Positions 33,825 to 42,927 of a stretch of DNA of 64,000 nt are shown here, piece after piece (the first letter of the stretch is position 1; each line of letters opens with the position of its first letter). The stretch is from Fibrobacterota bacterium (GTDB lineage Bacteria > Fibrobacterota > Chitinivibrionia > Chitinivibrionales > Chitinispirillaceae): contig JAEZKP010000021.1 in NCBI GenBank assembly GCA_023436145.1, forward strand, positions 19,852 to 83,851, read 5' to 3'. The notes under the pieces are model-generated. The model saw nothing but the letters and a program-made list of their open reading frames with translations. It was not told the DNA's origin and did no database searches. The position numbers and the translations under genes are program-made.

Positions 33825-36800
33825 TTACGGCTTTATCACCTTTACAACATTACTATTCTGACGTTGATTTTCATAACAGAATTTCATCCAGTCCTGACTT
33901 CTTTTCCTGTGCGAAATTCTTAATTCATCAACATAACCCTCAAAATAATTCAGTCCATCCGGGTCAGATCCCAACATAGCAATGGTTGTCGCACTATTGA
34001 CATTATTCAATCCTGCGATATAAACAGCTCTGTCCTTAACCCCATCAATAAATATGGAAAGTTCTTTGGAAGAGTAATCCACAGCACAACCAAGATTATG
34101 CCAATTCCCATCTGATATTTTTTTGCTGCTGAGCAGCTCCCATCCCATTAAACCTGATCTGGCAGTCAGTTTCAGATATCCAGAATCAACCACACTGATT
34201 TTGAATCTGTCGTTGGCTCCGGTTTTCAGGGTGAAAATTATCCCTTCACCAGCGAATGGGTTAACACTCACCCATGCTTCACCGGAAATATAATCGGTAT
34301 AGGTTCCCAACTGCATACATTTATCAAATTTTATGTAGTCTCCGGTAGAATCCAGTTTTGCATCCCGCAGCCCGAAACCCTGCCCATAGCCAATAAGGCC
34401 GATCCGGCCTCTAAGCGTGTGATCATCACCGGAAATATTATTAATAGTTGCATCCATGAACTTACCGTTAGTGACCCCCATATCGTCCTGCAAATGCCAG
34501 ACACCCTTAAAACCGTTTGAAGTGTCAAAAACTATATTGCCATTTGAAGTGAGCCCGCCGTCCCCGCCTATCTGCATCAGAAGGTTTTGTGTACTGCCAG
34601 CTTTTATAGTATCCATTAATACCCAGACAGCAGCCCCGCTATCAACCCCCACTTTCCAAAAATCAATTTCAAATGGCAAACTGCCACCAGCCCCGTTTTC
34701 TTTTCGAAAATTGACCGATTGCAAAGAGTGAGGATATTGAGCATCTTCACTGTTAAACCTTATTAATAAAGGGATATTAAAAAGATCTCCGGTCAGTCCG
34801 GCAGATACTGTGTTAATGTTTATGATGTAGGTATTAACGTAAACCTTCCATACAGGGCTCTCAGCGGAAAACCGTCCATCATGAGCAGCAACTTTCCAGT
34901 AATAAACTCCTGGCTCTATTGAAGAGCTGAAAATATAACGGGAATCCTTTAGCCCCTGAGCAATCATAATGGGATCAGAATCTTTGCCGAAGTAAAGATC
35001 GTAGTTCAATGAATCATTGTCAATGTCTCCAAAGGACCATTCCAGGGTATCCAGCTTCACAGCTTTAAAAGAACCTGAATCGGGAACTGGCGCTGAATCC
35101 ACAAATGGAGCTGTTCCGTAATAAAAGGTGAAAAAATAGTCTTGAATATCGCTACCTTCTCTTAAATAAATTCTCATGGTATCCCGGCTGACAACAGCTT
35201 TACCTGGATCTATTATTACCATAATTTTGTTGCTTCCCTCATTTTTGACCACAGATTTCGAATGTAAAAGGGTTATCTTTACCGAATCCGGGTTTCTGCC
35301 TGTATTGAAAATGAATGTATCTACAGTTGTTTTATGGCTTAAATCAAAAGCACCATCAGATGTCATTTTCCTTCCGGCCACCGGTATAGGTTCACAACGA
35401 AGATCGGATTTTCTATAAATTTTTATCATCTGCCTGAATGTATCACAGTTCCCGGCTTCATCACTGACGGTAGCTACAAGTGTCTGCCAGCCGGTATCCT
35501 TAAGTTGTGGGAGATATTTCAGTTTACCATTAATTACAGGTAAGTAGTTCTGCCGATCTGCTGTCAGCCAGCAGTGATAAGCCGAATCAGCAACACTTCG
35601 GTTTCTGACAGCCAGGTTGACCGATATGGTATCGACCTGAACTTCATATTGCGTATTGATTTTTATTTTATCGTGATCGAACCGGATATGCGAGGGATTT
35701 GTTATCTGAACCAGTCTTGTTTCACTCTCGACTCGTCTTTTGCCTTCAGTAGCTACAATTTTCCAGCCATACAACCCTGACTTTTTGATTTTCAATATAC
35801 AATTACCGGTATCAACTGCTACTTTCTTATCCATCACCGGATACAACCCGTAATGGAGTTCCCAGACAAGCCCCTGGTCGGCGGGCATTTCCCAGGAAAA
35901 GACAATGTTTGTGTCAACAACCACCTCACTATCCACAGGCTCACTCAACACTATCTGATCAGGTGGATTACCATAATAAACTGCCAAGGTACAACAGAGC
36001 TCCGATTTCATGTTGTCTGCACAAACAATAAGGGTATCAAAACCACTTAATGAATCCGCACTCAGGGTGACGGAAAAGGTGTCTACAGATATATTGACAG
36101 GACCGGGAAAGATATCATCCTTTCGTCTGACAGAAACAGAGTATTTCGTCTGCTCATCTCTGAGAGGATCATAAATTTTAAAAAAGATCTGTGATTGATT
36201 TCGTAAATCAATGATTCCATTGCGGTAATATGAAGGTTCTCCAGTCAGCTTGAGCATACCTTTTTCCATCTTCACCATTTTGAAAACCGGAAAGAGTGTA
36301 TCTGAAGTTAAAAGCGAATCCTCCACTACTATGATGCAGGGAAAATCCCCGATTTCAGTTGTATCATAAAAAGGTCCTAAAGTAAGAGTACTGTTCTGAT
36401 TATTCACCTCGAGAATCTTGCTATTCTTAAGTGCAACAATTTTAATAGTAAAGGGAAGCATTCCGGTCGTCGAATCGATGACCAGGGGTAATAAAAGATT
36501 GCTGCCCAGAACGATAAGTTCGGGTAAACTTTGCTCTGTGCTTAGAAATCTGACCGGTTTGGGAACCTCATTTCTCTCCAGAACAAGAATATCAAATGTA
36601 TATATCAGGCTTTTCCCATATCCGTCATCAGCCTCTATGGAAAAGTGCCTGACTCCCTTTTCAAGTTTGTCAGGCTTATAATGGATCACTCCTTTGGAAC
36701 TGATAGTCATATTGCCTGAATTAAGCATACTTAAACTCACCGGATCCCCATCATCATCCTGCACTTTTATAGTATCGATATAGGTATCTCCAATTACAAG

Positions 36801-38381
36801 CATTCTCGGGGGTTTCGGCTTTTTCAGCACCACTGGTGGACGATTATAAAAGATTACAAAATCTCTTTCACTTGTATTTCCTTTTTTATCAGAAACTTTT
36901 ACCAGAAATGTATCTCCCTGCGGCTGGTGACTGAGAGTGTCTGTGAATTTCCACAGGTATTTTCCCTGAGATGTCGGCAGCACATTATTATTTATCATGA
37001 AAGCGCTCACACCGCTGGCCTCATCAAATGCGATTATTTCAAATTCCACTATTTTTCTGGACGAGCTATACTCCTTTTTCTTTATTATCTGACCATCAGC
37101 TCTGATCTCTAAAATCACCGGACTCACATCATCTATGCTTGAAGTATCATAGGTAATTATTCTGATTACAGAATCCAGAACAGTATTACCGGAAACCGCT
37201 TTGATGCAAACCGAATTGGTTCCCAACTTCAAAGACGCAGTACCAATCCAGATACTGTCGTGTTCTACAGCAGTATCCTTCGAGTTACTTTCAATCACTA
37301 CCTTTACATCCTTAAACGACTCGGTATACCTGTCCAACTTAATAAAAATTTCTTTTTTGTTTGCAGTAGCCCTGCTGGAATCATCTGAAGGAGAAATAAC
37401 AGAAACACGGACACCACCAAAGCTATTCAACTGTGAATCATACTTCAGGTAATACCTGGCTGTTGCCACGTTTCTATAAATGTAATAATCAGAAGCATAC
37501 AATGATAATGGAATCAGTCCGGAAAGGGTGTCAAGTGCATAAAATATCTTGGTATATATATTATTCTGGATTTTATCAAACCGCATTCCATTGATTGATG
37601 CAGAATCGATTCTTTCTCCCCCTCTGTCAGTTATGGATAAGGTAAAATAGAAGGTTTTTTCTGAGGTCTTTACCGTATCGCCACAAACCGTATAAGTAAA
37701 AGGTAAAAGAGCGATTTCTGGAGCAAGCAAATCGGTAAATTTATAGTCAAACTCTACAGCAGGAGAACAGATAGATTTGTAATATGCACGCAGAGATCCT
37801 TTTCCGCTTCTTCCTGCATCTTTGATCACTACAGACGTACTACAGAAAGTACTCTTGATTATATTCCCTCCAATATTCCATTCATACAAAACATCTCTTT
37901 TCACCGGACTTGTAAACAGTTTTACAGTGTCTCCCAGATTTGCAGTAATTGTCTTCTGTGCCAGAGGTGATTTCAGAAAACACTGATAAACGGTCCTGAC
38001 CACATCACCATTACTGCGATAAGTCAGAAATTCTATTAACTGCATTCCAGTGTCAAAAAAAGTAAAGTAAACCGGATGAAGACCTGATATGAATGGTGAA
38101 TCAGCACAGGTAATGCTCCATTGCCCATTATTAAACTCTATATTTGAAGGGTTCCGTATAATGACAGAATCAACCAGATTGGGGGCATTTACAGTAATCA
38201 TCAGGGATTCTCTGCAAAAGATTTCCAGAGAATCAAGATTATTAAATGATTGAGAAAGGATGGAAATGTGAGCATTTCTGTAATCTCTGAAGGGATTGTA
38301 ATCGTTTGTGCAAATACAAAAAGCTGTACCGAAAATAATTGCCAAAAGAGATCTCAGTATGAGAATACATTTTCTCTTCAT
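33825..38381 (-). CDS. giant lipoprotein with Ig-like domains and C-terminal DUF2341-LamG module
   Basis: About 1518 aa. The signal peptide MKRKCILILRSLLAIIFGTAFC ends in IC-TNDYNPFRD, matching the 1106-aa paralogue downstream. Repeated beta-sandwich modules fill residues 30-1230 (PKD-like, He_PIG-like with VQDDDGDPVSLSML, and Fn3-like FSWEMPADQGLVWELHYGLYP and LEWSFGDIDNDSLNYDLYFG). The C-terminus has DUF2341 (FNIPLLIRFNSEDAQYPHSL) and a concanavalin/LamG fold (VWHLQDDMG, WHNLGCAVDYSSKELSIFIDG, YVDELRISHRKRS), suggesting carbohydrate or glycoprotein binding at the surface. The start at 38381 gives the better signal peptide; 38396 is the alternative. Confidence 0.82.
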   Translation of the reverse strand: MKRKCILILRSLLAIIFGTAFCICTNDYNPFRDYRNAHISILSQSFNNLDSLEIFCRESLMITVNAPNLVDSVIIRNPSNIEFNNGQWSITCADSPFISGLHPVYFTFFDTGMQLIEFLTYRSNGDVVRTVYQCFLKSPLAQKTITANLGDTVKLFTSPVKRDVLYEWNIGGNIIKSTFCSTSVVIKDAGRSGKGSLRAYYKSICSPAVEFDYKFTDLLAPEIALLPFTYTVCGDTVKTSEKTFYFTLSITDRGGERIDSASINGMRFDKIQNNIYTKIFYALDTLSGLIPLSLYASDYYIYRNVATARYYLKYDSQLNSFGGVRVSVISPSDDSSRATANKKEIFIKLDRYTESFKDVKVVIESNSKDTAVEHDSIWIGTASLKLGTNSVCIKAVSGNTVLDSVIRIITYDTSSIDDVSPVILEIRADGQIIKKKEYSSSRKIVEFEIIAFDEASGVSAFMINNNVLPTSQGKYLWKFTDTLSHQPQGDTFLVKVSDKKGNTSERDFVIFYNRPPVVLKKPKPPRMLVIGDTYIDTIKVQDDDGDPVSLSMLNSGNMTISSKGVIHYKPDKLEKGVRHFSIEADDGYGKSLIYTFDILVLERNEVPKPVRFLSTEQSLPELIVLGSNLLLPLVIDSTTGMLPFTIKIVALKNSKILEVNNQNSTLTLGPFYDTTEIGDFPCIIVVEDSLLTSDTLFPVFKMVKMEKGMLKLTGEPSYYRNGIIDLRNQSQIFFKIYDPLRDEQTKYSVSVRRKDDIFPGPVNISVDTFSVTLSADSLSGFDTLIVCADNMKSELCCTLAVYYGNPPDQIVLSEPVDSEVVVDTNIVFSWEMPADQGLVWELHYGLYPVMDKKVAVDTGNCILKIKKSGLYGWKIVATEGKRRVESETRLVQITNPSHIRFDHDKIKINTQYEVQVDTISVNLAVRNRSVADSAYHCWLTADRQNYLPVINGKLKYLPQLKDTGWQTLVATVSDEAGNCDTFRQMIKIYRKSDLRCEPIPVAGRKMTSDGAFDLSHKTTVDTFIFNTGRNPDSVKITLLHSKSVVKNEGSNKIMVIIDPGKAVVSRDTMRIYLREGSDIQDYFFTFYYGTAPFVDSAPVPDSGSFKAVKLDTLEWSFGDIDNDSLNYDLYFGKDSDPIMIAQGLKDSRYIFSSSIEPGVYYWKVAAHDGRFSAESPVWKVYVNTYIININTVSAGLTGDLFNIPLLIRFNSEDAQYPHSLQSVNFRKENGAGGSLPFEIDFWKVGVDSGAAVWVLMDTIKAGSTQNLLMQIGGDGGLTSNGNIVFDTSNGFKGVWHLQDDMGVTNGKFMDATINNISGDDHTLRGRIGLIGYGQGFGLRDAKLDSTGDYIKFDKCMQLGTYTDYISGEAWVSVNPFAGEGIIFTLKTGANDRFKISVVDSGYLKLTARSGLMGWELLSSKKISDGNWHNLGCAVDYSSKELSIFIDGVKDRAVYIAGLNNVNSATTIAMLGSDPDGLNYFEGYVDELRISHRKRSQDWMKFCYENQRQNSNVVKVIKP

Positions 38382-38417
38382 GATCAGAATAACCATCCGC
38401 CAAATATCATAGAAACA

Positions 38418-39272
38418 CTAAAAAGTAAATGACCAGGTAAATACCACTGCACCGATTGTCGAGAAAAGGAAGCTGGAAACCGTCCAGATAACATTGCGGT
38501 TCACCGCTGACCGGGCCTCTTCCCAGTCAAGATCACCCCGTGGCCCTATCGTCAGGTCGCTATCAATTGATCTGAATTCCGTATTGGCGCTTTTCAACTC
38601 CAGAATAGCCAGAGTTCCAGAGATAGCACCTGCAGCACAAACGCCCAGTCCGCTATAACGAAACGAGTTTCTTTTACGAGCCTCCGGATCCTGTAGAATT
38701 TTAACCGGAACACCGTCCACCATGGCATCTTTAACCGAAAGATTATAAGTATAAGGGGTGGATTCCACAATGGTTTTCTCCACCCCTTCGATAGTAAGAT
38801 TGTTTCGTCCGTTTTCTGAAAAAATGCCATTGAAGATCCGTATGAATCTGGTATCAGAAATGATTCCCTTTACAGAGTAACTCACCTTTATATGCTGAAG
38901 ATCTGAACCTAACCCGTCTTTATGGATATATATTCCATTCCAGTCAAAAGGTGTAGGGTTAAGAGTACTGGAAGAATTCACCATACGATCATTTTCTGAA
39001 GTAAACAATATCGGCTGATCTTCTGTTCCTCCGGCTATTAAAACACCCTGAACATGAACCCCGGTAAAATTTTTAAACAAAAAAACCGTACCAGCTTCTA
39101 TACGAACCACTTTTCCTGCAGGCACAAAAATATCTGCAATAACCACATATGGAGATTTATCTGCGGTCACAATTTTAGGTAAATCACCAGCCAGCTCTGT
39201 ATAGGCAGCAGAGAGACTAAAACAAAACAGAAACAGATTCAGAGGAAAAGTTAACGAAAAAAAACTCCTCAC
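38418..39272 (-). CDS. right-handed beta-helix protein with C-terminal membrane segments
   Basis: A 284-aa protein. A signal peptide (LNLFLFCFSLSAAY) precedes a domain like those of surface beta-helix proteins: IFVPAGKVVRIEAGTVFLFKNFTGVHVQGVLIAGGTEDQPILFTS, then WNGIYIH and IKVSYSVKGI. After about residue 195 come two hydrophobic helices (YSGLGVCAAGAISGTLAILEL; VIWTVSSFLFSTIGAVVFTW) separated by a charged stretch, so the beta-helix should face the periplasm with a C-terminal membrane anchor. It starts 2 bases after the kinase stop and ends 36 bases before the giant lipoprotein, so it is part of that operon. Confidence 0.7.
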   Translation of the reverse strand: MRSFFSLTFPLNLFLFCFSLSAAYTELAGDLPKIVTADKSPYVVIADIFVPAGKVVRIEAGTVFLFKNFTGVHVQGVLIAGGTEDQPILFTSENDRMVNSSSTLNPTPFDWNGIYIHKDGLGSDLQHIKVSYSVKGIISDTRFIRIFNGIFSENGRNNLTIEGVEKTIVESTPYTYNLSVKDAMVDGVPVKILQDPEARKRNSFRYSGLGVCAAGAISGTLAILELKSANTEFRSIDSDLTIGPRGDLDWEEARSAVNRNVIWTVSSFLFSTIGAVVFTWSFTF

Positions 39273-39274
39273 AA

Positions 39275-41131
39275 TCAGCCTTTACTTGAGTTAAGTTTCT
39301 GAATTATGCGTTGCATCTGCATATCTGCCTCGCTAAAGTATGGATGATCTTTAGTGGTTTGCAGTTCCGCTTTTAGCTCATACCAGCTTTCCAATGCCCG
39401 GTTTTTTAATTCAACCGAAGGTTTTGAATCAAACTCCAAACTTCTGCATCGAGCCATCAGGTATAATCTTTCTACTCTGATATAATCACTTTCAATAAAA
39501 GCAGCAGGCCTCTTTGCAGTGTATTGAAGATAATCCTGTGCTCTGATTGTGTTTTTATTATCCAAAAAATATCTGGCCTTTTCAAGATAGAATTCAGCGT
39601 CATCTATATCTTTATCCATTAAAAGCTTTTTAAGTTCAGAATGGCGCTGAAGTACCTTTAGTGCCCTGATTTTATAGATTATCACTTTACTGCTCGCCAC
39701 TTCCTGTGGGCTCATCCTGCTGGTAATTTCTAATGCTGTTTCAAAATGCCTCTTTTTTATCTCCTGTACAAAGATATTCAACAGATCTGTAGTACCATAT
39801 GTGCTGTATAATTGTTCAAGAATATCCGGCGGCTTGACCACCTCTTTTGGTGCTGCGATTTCACTGCTTTTGACGCCCCGTGCTATTTCTTTTATTACTT
39901 TTTTTTCTGAGTCACTATCTTTTATCTCCAGCACTGGTTTTTTAGTCGAATCAATCACTGATATTTGGCTGATCTCTATCGCAGGGGCGCTGCTTAATGC
40001 AGGAATGGTTGAATCCTGTAGGTAATGAGCTTTGATTTTTGGACCAGAAAGCAAAGCCACCACAGTTATACCTCCGATAGTGATTAACGATGCCACAAGG
40101 GGCGCAGGAATTCTGAATCTGGTAGCTAATACTCTTTTGGGGGCATTACTTTTGCCAATAAACTGCTTTAAAACCTGCTCTGGCGAAAGAGAGGTTAGAC
40201 TTTTATGGATCAGGGTTATTTCTGATAAAAATGAAGTCGCATCCTGAATGCGTTTACCCCGATCCTTTGTCATACACTTGTGGATCAGATTGCGCAGACG
40301 CGCAGGGATTTTCAAGTCGTAACAGGACAGTGGTTTGAAATCATTTTTTAGTCTGGAAAGCATCAGTTGAGCTGCATTTCTCTCAGGAAACGCCTTCTGA
40401 CCGGTTATCATCTCGTAAAAGACAGCACCTAAAGAAAATATATCGGTACGAATATCCGGCTCTTTACCTTCAAGCTGTTCGGGAGAGAGATACTGCATCG
40501 TACCCAGAATGGAACCGTCTGTGGTATGGATAGAAGTATCAGTGGGGCGAGCTATACCAAAATCCATCAGCTTAAGAATGCCACGATTTGAAATCATGAT
40601 GTTGGAGGGCTTAAGATCTCTATGAATCACTCCATGGTAGGTCTTTCCATAAATAACATACTCCTGATTATGGGCATAGCGTAAAGCCCGGCCAATCATC
40701 ACCCCGATGGCAGTACAAACCTCCGGAGGAAATGCGCCCCGCTCAGTTATGAGAGTTTCGATAGTCTTTCCATCAATACGTTCCATCTCGATATATGGAA
40801 GTTCATTCCAGCAACCTACAGCATGGATTTCAACTATGTTAGCATGATGAAGTTTGGCTGTGATCTTGATCTCTGTGTCAAAACGCTGTATAGTCTCTTC
40901 ATTGCAATTTGGATGAAGCAGTTTAACGGCTCTGCTTAACTCAAGTTTGGAATTCCAAATCTCATAAACATTAGCCATCCCCCCCACACCTAAAATTCCG
41001 GTAATGACTCCTGAACCCAAAGGTTCATTCTGTGACCCATCAGGCAAAATGACCCGATTGCGAACTTTCTTTATTGAAGAAGCCTCCAGAACTGGTTTGT
41101 TAACTTGTCGAATCGACTCGTTTGATAGCAT
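39275..41131 (-). CDS. PknB-type Ser/Thr protein kinase with transmembrane and TPR-like part
   Basis: A 618-aa kinase. The kinase domain (about 45-310) has the Gly loop LGVGGMANVYE, the ATP Lys in RAVKLLHP, the catalytic HRDLKPSN, DFG in LMDFGIARP, and the SPEQLEG and DIFSLGAVFYEM motifs, so it should be active. One transmembrane helix (PLVASLITIGGITVVALLSG) lies near residue 350. The outer part has a Lys/Glu-rich linker and a helical TPR-like region (about 440-610), likely in the periplasm. It is first in an operon with the beta-helix protein and two giant lipoproteins and may relay an envelope signal. No phosphatase or phospho-binding FHA partner is near. Confidence 0.92.
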   Translation of the reverse strand: MLSNESIRQVNKPVLEASSIKKVRNRVILPDGSQNEPLGSGVITGILGVGGMANVYEIWNSKLELSRAVKLLHPNCNEETIQRFDTEIKITAKLHHANIVEIHAVGCWNELPYIEMERIDGKTIETLITERGAFPPEVCTAIGVMIGRALRYAHNQEYVIYGKTYHGVIHRDLKPSNIMISNRGILKLMDFGIARPTDTSIHTTDGSILGTMQYLSPEQLEGKEPDIRTDIFSLGAVFYEMITGQKAFPERNAAQLMLSRLKNDFKPLSCYDLKIPARLRNLIHKCMTKDRGKRIQDATSFLSEITLIHKSLTSLSPEQVLKQFIGKSNAPKRVLATRFRIPAPLVASLITIGGITVVALLSGPKIKAHYLQDSTIPALSSAPAIEISQISVIDSTKKPVLEIKDSDSEKKVIKEIARGVKSSEIAAPKEVVKPPDILEQLYSTYGTTDLLNIFVQEIKKRHFETALEITSRMSPQEVASSKVIIYKIRALKVLQRHSELKKLLMDKDIDDAEFYLEKARYFLDNKNTIRAQDYLQYTAKRPAAFIESDYIRVERLYLMARCRSLEFDSKPSVELKNRALESWYELKAELQTTKDHPYFSEADMQMQRIIQKLNSSKG

Positions 41132-41303
41132 AAAAGAGACTCTGAGAAATGAGGAACATCAATCGAAACTGCCACAGACAACTATATATTTACTATATTA
41201 TTATATCCATTTTTTAGTAATATAAATTACTGTATGGTTCAATATTTTTATTTGCAATACTAAATTGAATACAACAAACACGCTCAAATATATGAGGTAA
41301 TTC

Positions 41304-42818
41304 ATGGCAAAGATTATCAATGAAGTATCCAGAACCTTCTCAGAATACCTGTTGGTTCCCAGACTAACCAGACGGGAGCACATTCCCGGAAACGTCAGCC
41401 TTCAAACACCTGTAGCCCGTTACTCGGGTGAAAAGCCATCCTTCAGTTTAAACATTCCCTTCGTCTCGGCGAGTATGCAATCGGTATCAGGCCCCGAAAT
41501 GGCTATTGCCCTGGCAAGACAGGGTGGTTGTGCATTTATCTATTGTTCCCAATCCATCGAATCTCAAGTAGCTATGGTTTCCAGAGTTAAAACACATAAA
41601 GCAGGATTTGTACCTTCTGATTCCAATCTCAGAGCAGACAGCACACTTCAAGATGCTATAAATCTAAGAAAAAAAACCGGACATTCGACCATGCCGGTCA
41701 CCGAAGATGGAACCGGAAGTGGAAAATTCCTGGGTATAATAACTGATAAAGACTTCTGGGAATATGAAGATGATCTCAAGGCACCCATCTCGTCATTTAT
41801 GACCCCCAAAAGCAATGTGGTATTTGGCACTGTGGGAATCACTCTTCATGAGGCAAACTCTCTTTTACGAAAGCACAAAAAAGAGTGCCTCCCCATTTTG
41901 GATAGTGAAGGCAGACTCCACTCGCTGGTATTTAAAAAGGATTATTTTGATCACATGAATAATCCAAACGAATTGCTTGATAATCAAAAAAGGCTGGTGG
42001 TAGGAGCTGCAGTAAACACCCATGATTATCATGAGAGGATTCCCCGATTAATCGAAGCCGGTGCGGATGTGTTATGTTTTGATTCTTCAGATGGTTATTC
42101 CGAATTCCAAAAAGATGCCATTCTCTGGACCAGGAAAAACTATGGTGATAAGGTGGTAATCGGTGGAGGAAACGTGGTGGATGCAGATGCATTCAGATTT
42201 CTGGCCGAACAGGCCCAGGCTGATTTTATTAAAGTGGGAATCGGTGGGGGCTCAATCTGTATCACCCGTGAACAAAAAGGGATTGGCCGGGGGCAGGCAT
42301 CAGCACTGCTTGCGGTTGTGGCAGAAAGGGATCGCTACTACGCAGAAACTGGTATTTACGTTCCTGTTTGTTCTGATGGAGGCCTCTCTAATGACACCCA
42401 GATAATTATTGCTTTGGCTATGGGAGCAGACTTTGTGATGATGGGCAGGTATTTTGCTATGACATCCGAGAGTCCGACACCTAAAGTGTCTATTGGAGGT
42501 CGAATTTATAAACCATATTGGGGTGAAGGATCCAACCGTGCCCGAAACTGGCAAAGGTATAATCAGAACAGCACTGGGGAAACAGGGCTTAAATTTGAAG
42601 AGGGTGTGGATGCCTATGTACCAGTTGTAGGAACTGTTAAGGAAGTACTGGATGTTACAATAGCAAAAATAAAATCCACCATGTGCAATATGGGTTCTCT
42701 CACCCTGAAACAATTCTCCGAAAATGCAGTTCTTACAAGAATTTCTGAGCAGTCTTTTGTGGAAGGCGGGACTTCAAATGTTATCTCTTTAGATAAAGAT
42801 TTACCACGCGAAGTCTGA
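41304..42818 (+). CDS. guaB: inosine-5'-monophosphate dehydrogenase
   Basis: A 504-aa enzyme that oxidises IMP to XMP, the committed step of GMP synthesis. The TIM barrel is interrupted by two CBS domains (about 95-215). The catalytic loop is IGGGSICITREQKGIGRGQ with the nucleophile C319. CSDGG and MGRYFA phosphate-binding segments and the EGVDAYVP flap are present. By recollection the sequence resembles IMPDH of Tritrichomonas foetus (503 aa, catalytic Cys319), including long identical blocks around the catalytic loop, more than it resembles E. coli GuaB. GAGGTAATTC precedes the ATG. A terminator follows, so it is transcribed alone. Confidence 0.95.
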   Translation: MAKIINEVSRTFSEYLLVPRLTRREHIPGNVSLQTPVARYSGEKPSFSLNIPFVSASMQSVSGPEMAIALARQGGCAFIYCSQSIESQVAMVSRVKTHKAGFVPSDSNLRADSTLQDAINLRKKTGHSTMPVTEDGTGSGKFLGIITDKDFWEYEDDLKAPISSFMTPKSNVVFGTVGITLHEANSLLRKHKKECLPILDSEGRLHSLVFKKDYFDHMNNPNELLDNQKRLVVGAAVNTHDYHERIPRLIEAGADVLCFDSSDGYSEFQKDAILWTRKNYGDKVVIGGGNVVDADAFRFLAEQAQADFIKVGIGGGSICITREQKGIGRGQASALLAVVAERDRYYAETGIYVPVCSDGGLSNDTQIIIALAMGADFVMMGRYFAMTSESPTPKVSIGGRIYKPYWGEGSNRARNWQRYNQNSTGETGLKFEEGVDAYVPVVGTVKEVLDVTIAKIKSTMCNMGSLTLKQFSENAVLTRISEQSFVEGGTSNVISLDKDLPREV

Positions 42819-42831
42819 AAACTTATTGGAA

Positions 42832-42867
42832 GCAGGCAGACAAAATCCCTGCCTGCAATATTCTTTT
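42832..42867 (+). terminator. rho-independent terminator after guaB
   Basis: GCAGGCAG (42832-42839) pairs with CTGCCTGC (42849-42856) and is followed by AATATTCTTTTT. Confidence 0.8.
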
Positions 42868-42927
42868 TCTCCTCTCGTATATCAGGTATTCTGATCTGGT
42901 CCTTTTTGATACTTCAGGAGGAGTATT

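Noticed and set aside
41132..41303. AGTAAT-ATAA-ATTACT dyad between the kinase and guaB
   Set aside because: Only a 6-bp AT-rich dyad, easily expected by chance in this composition.
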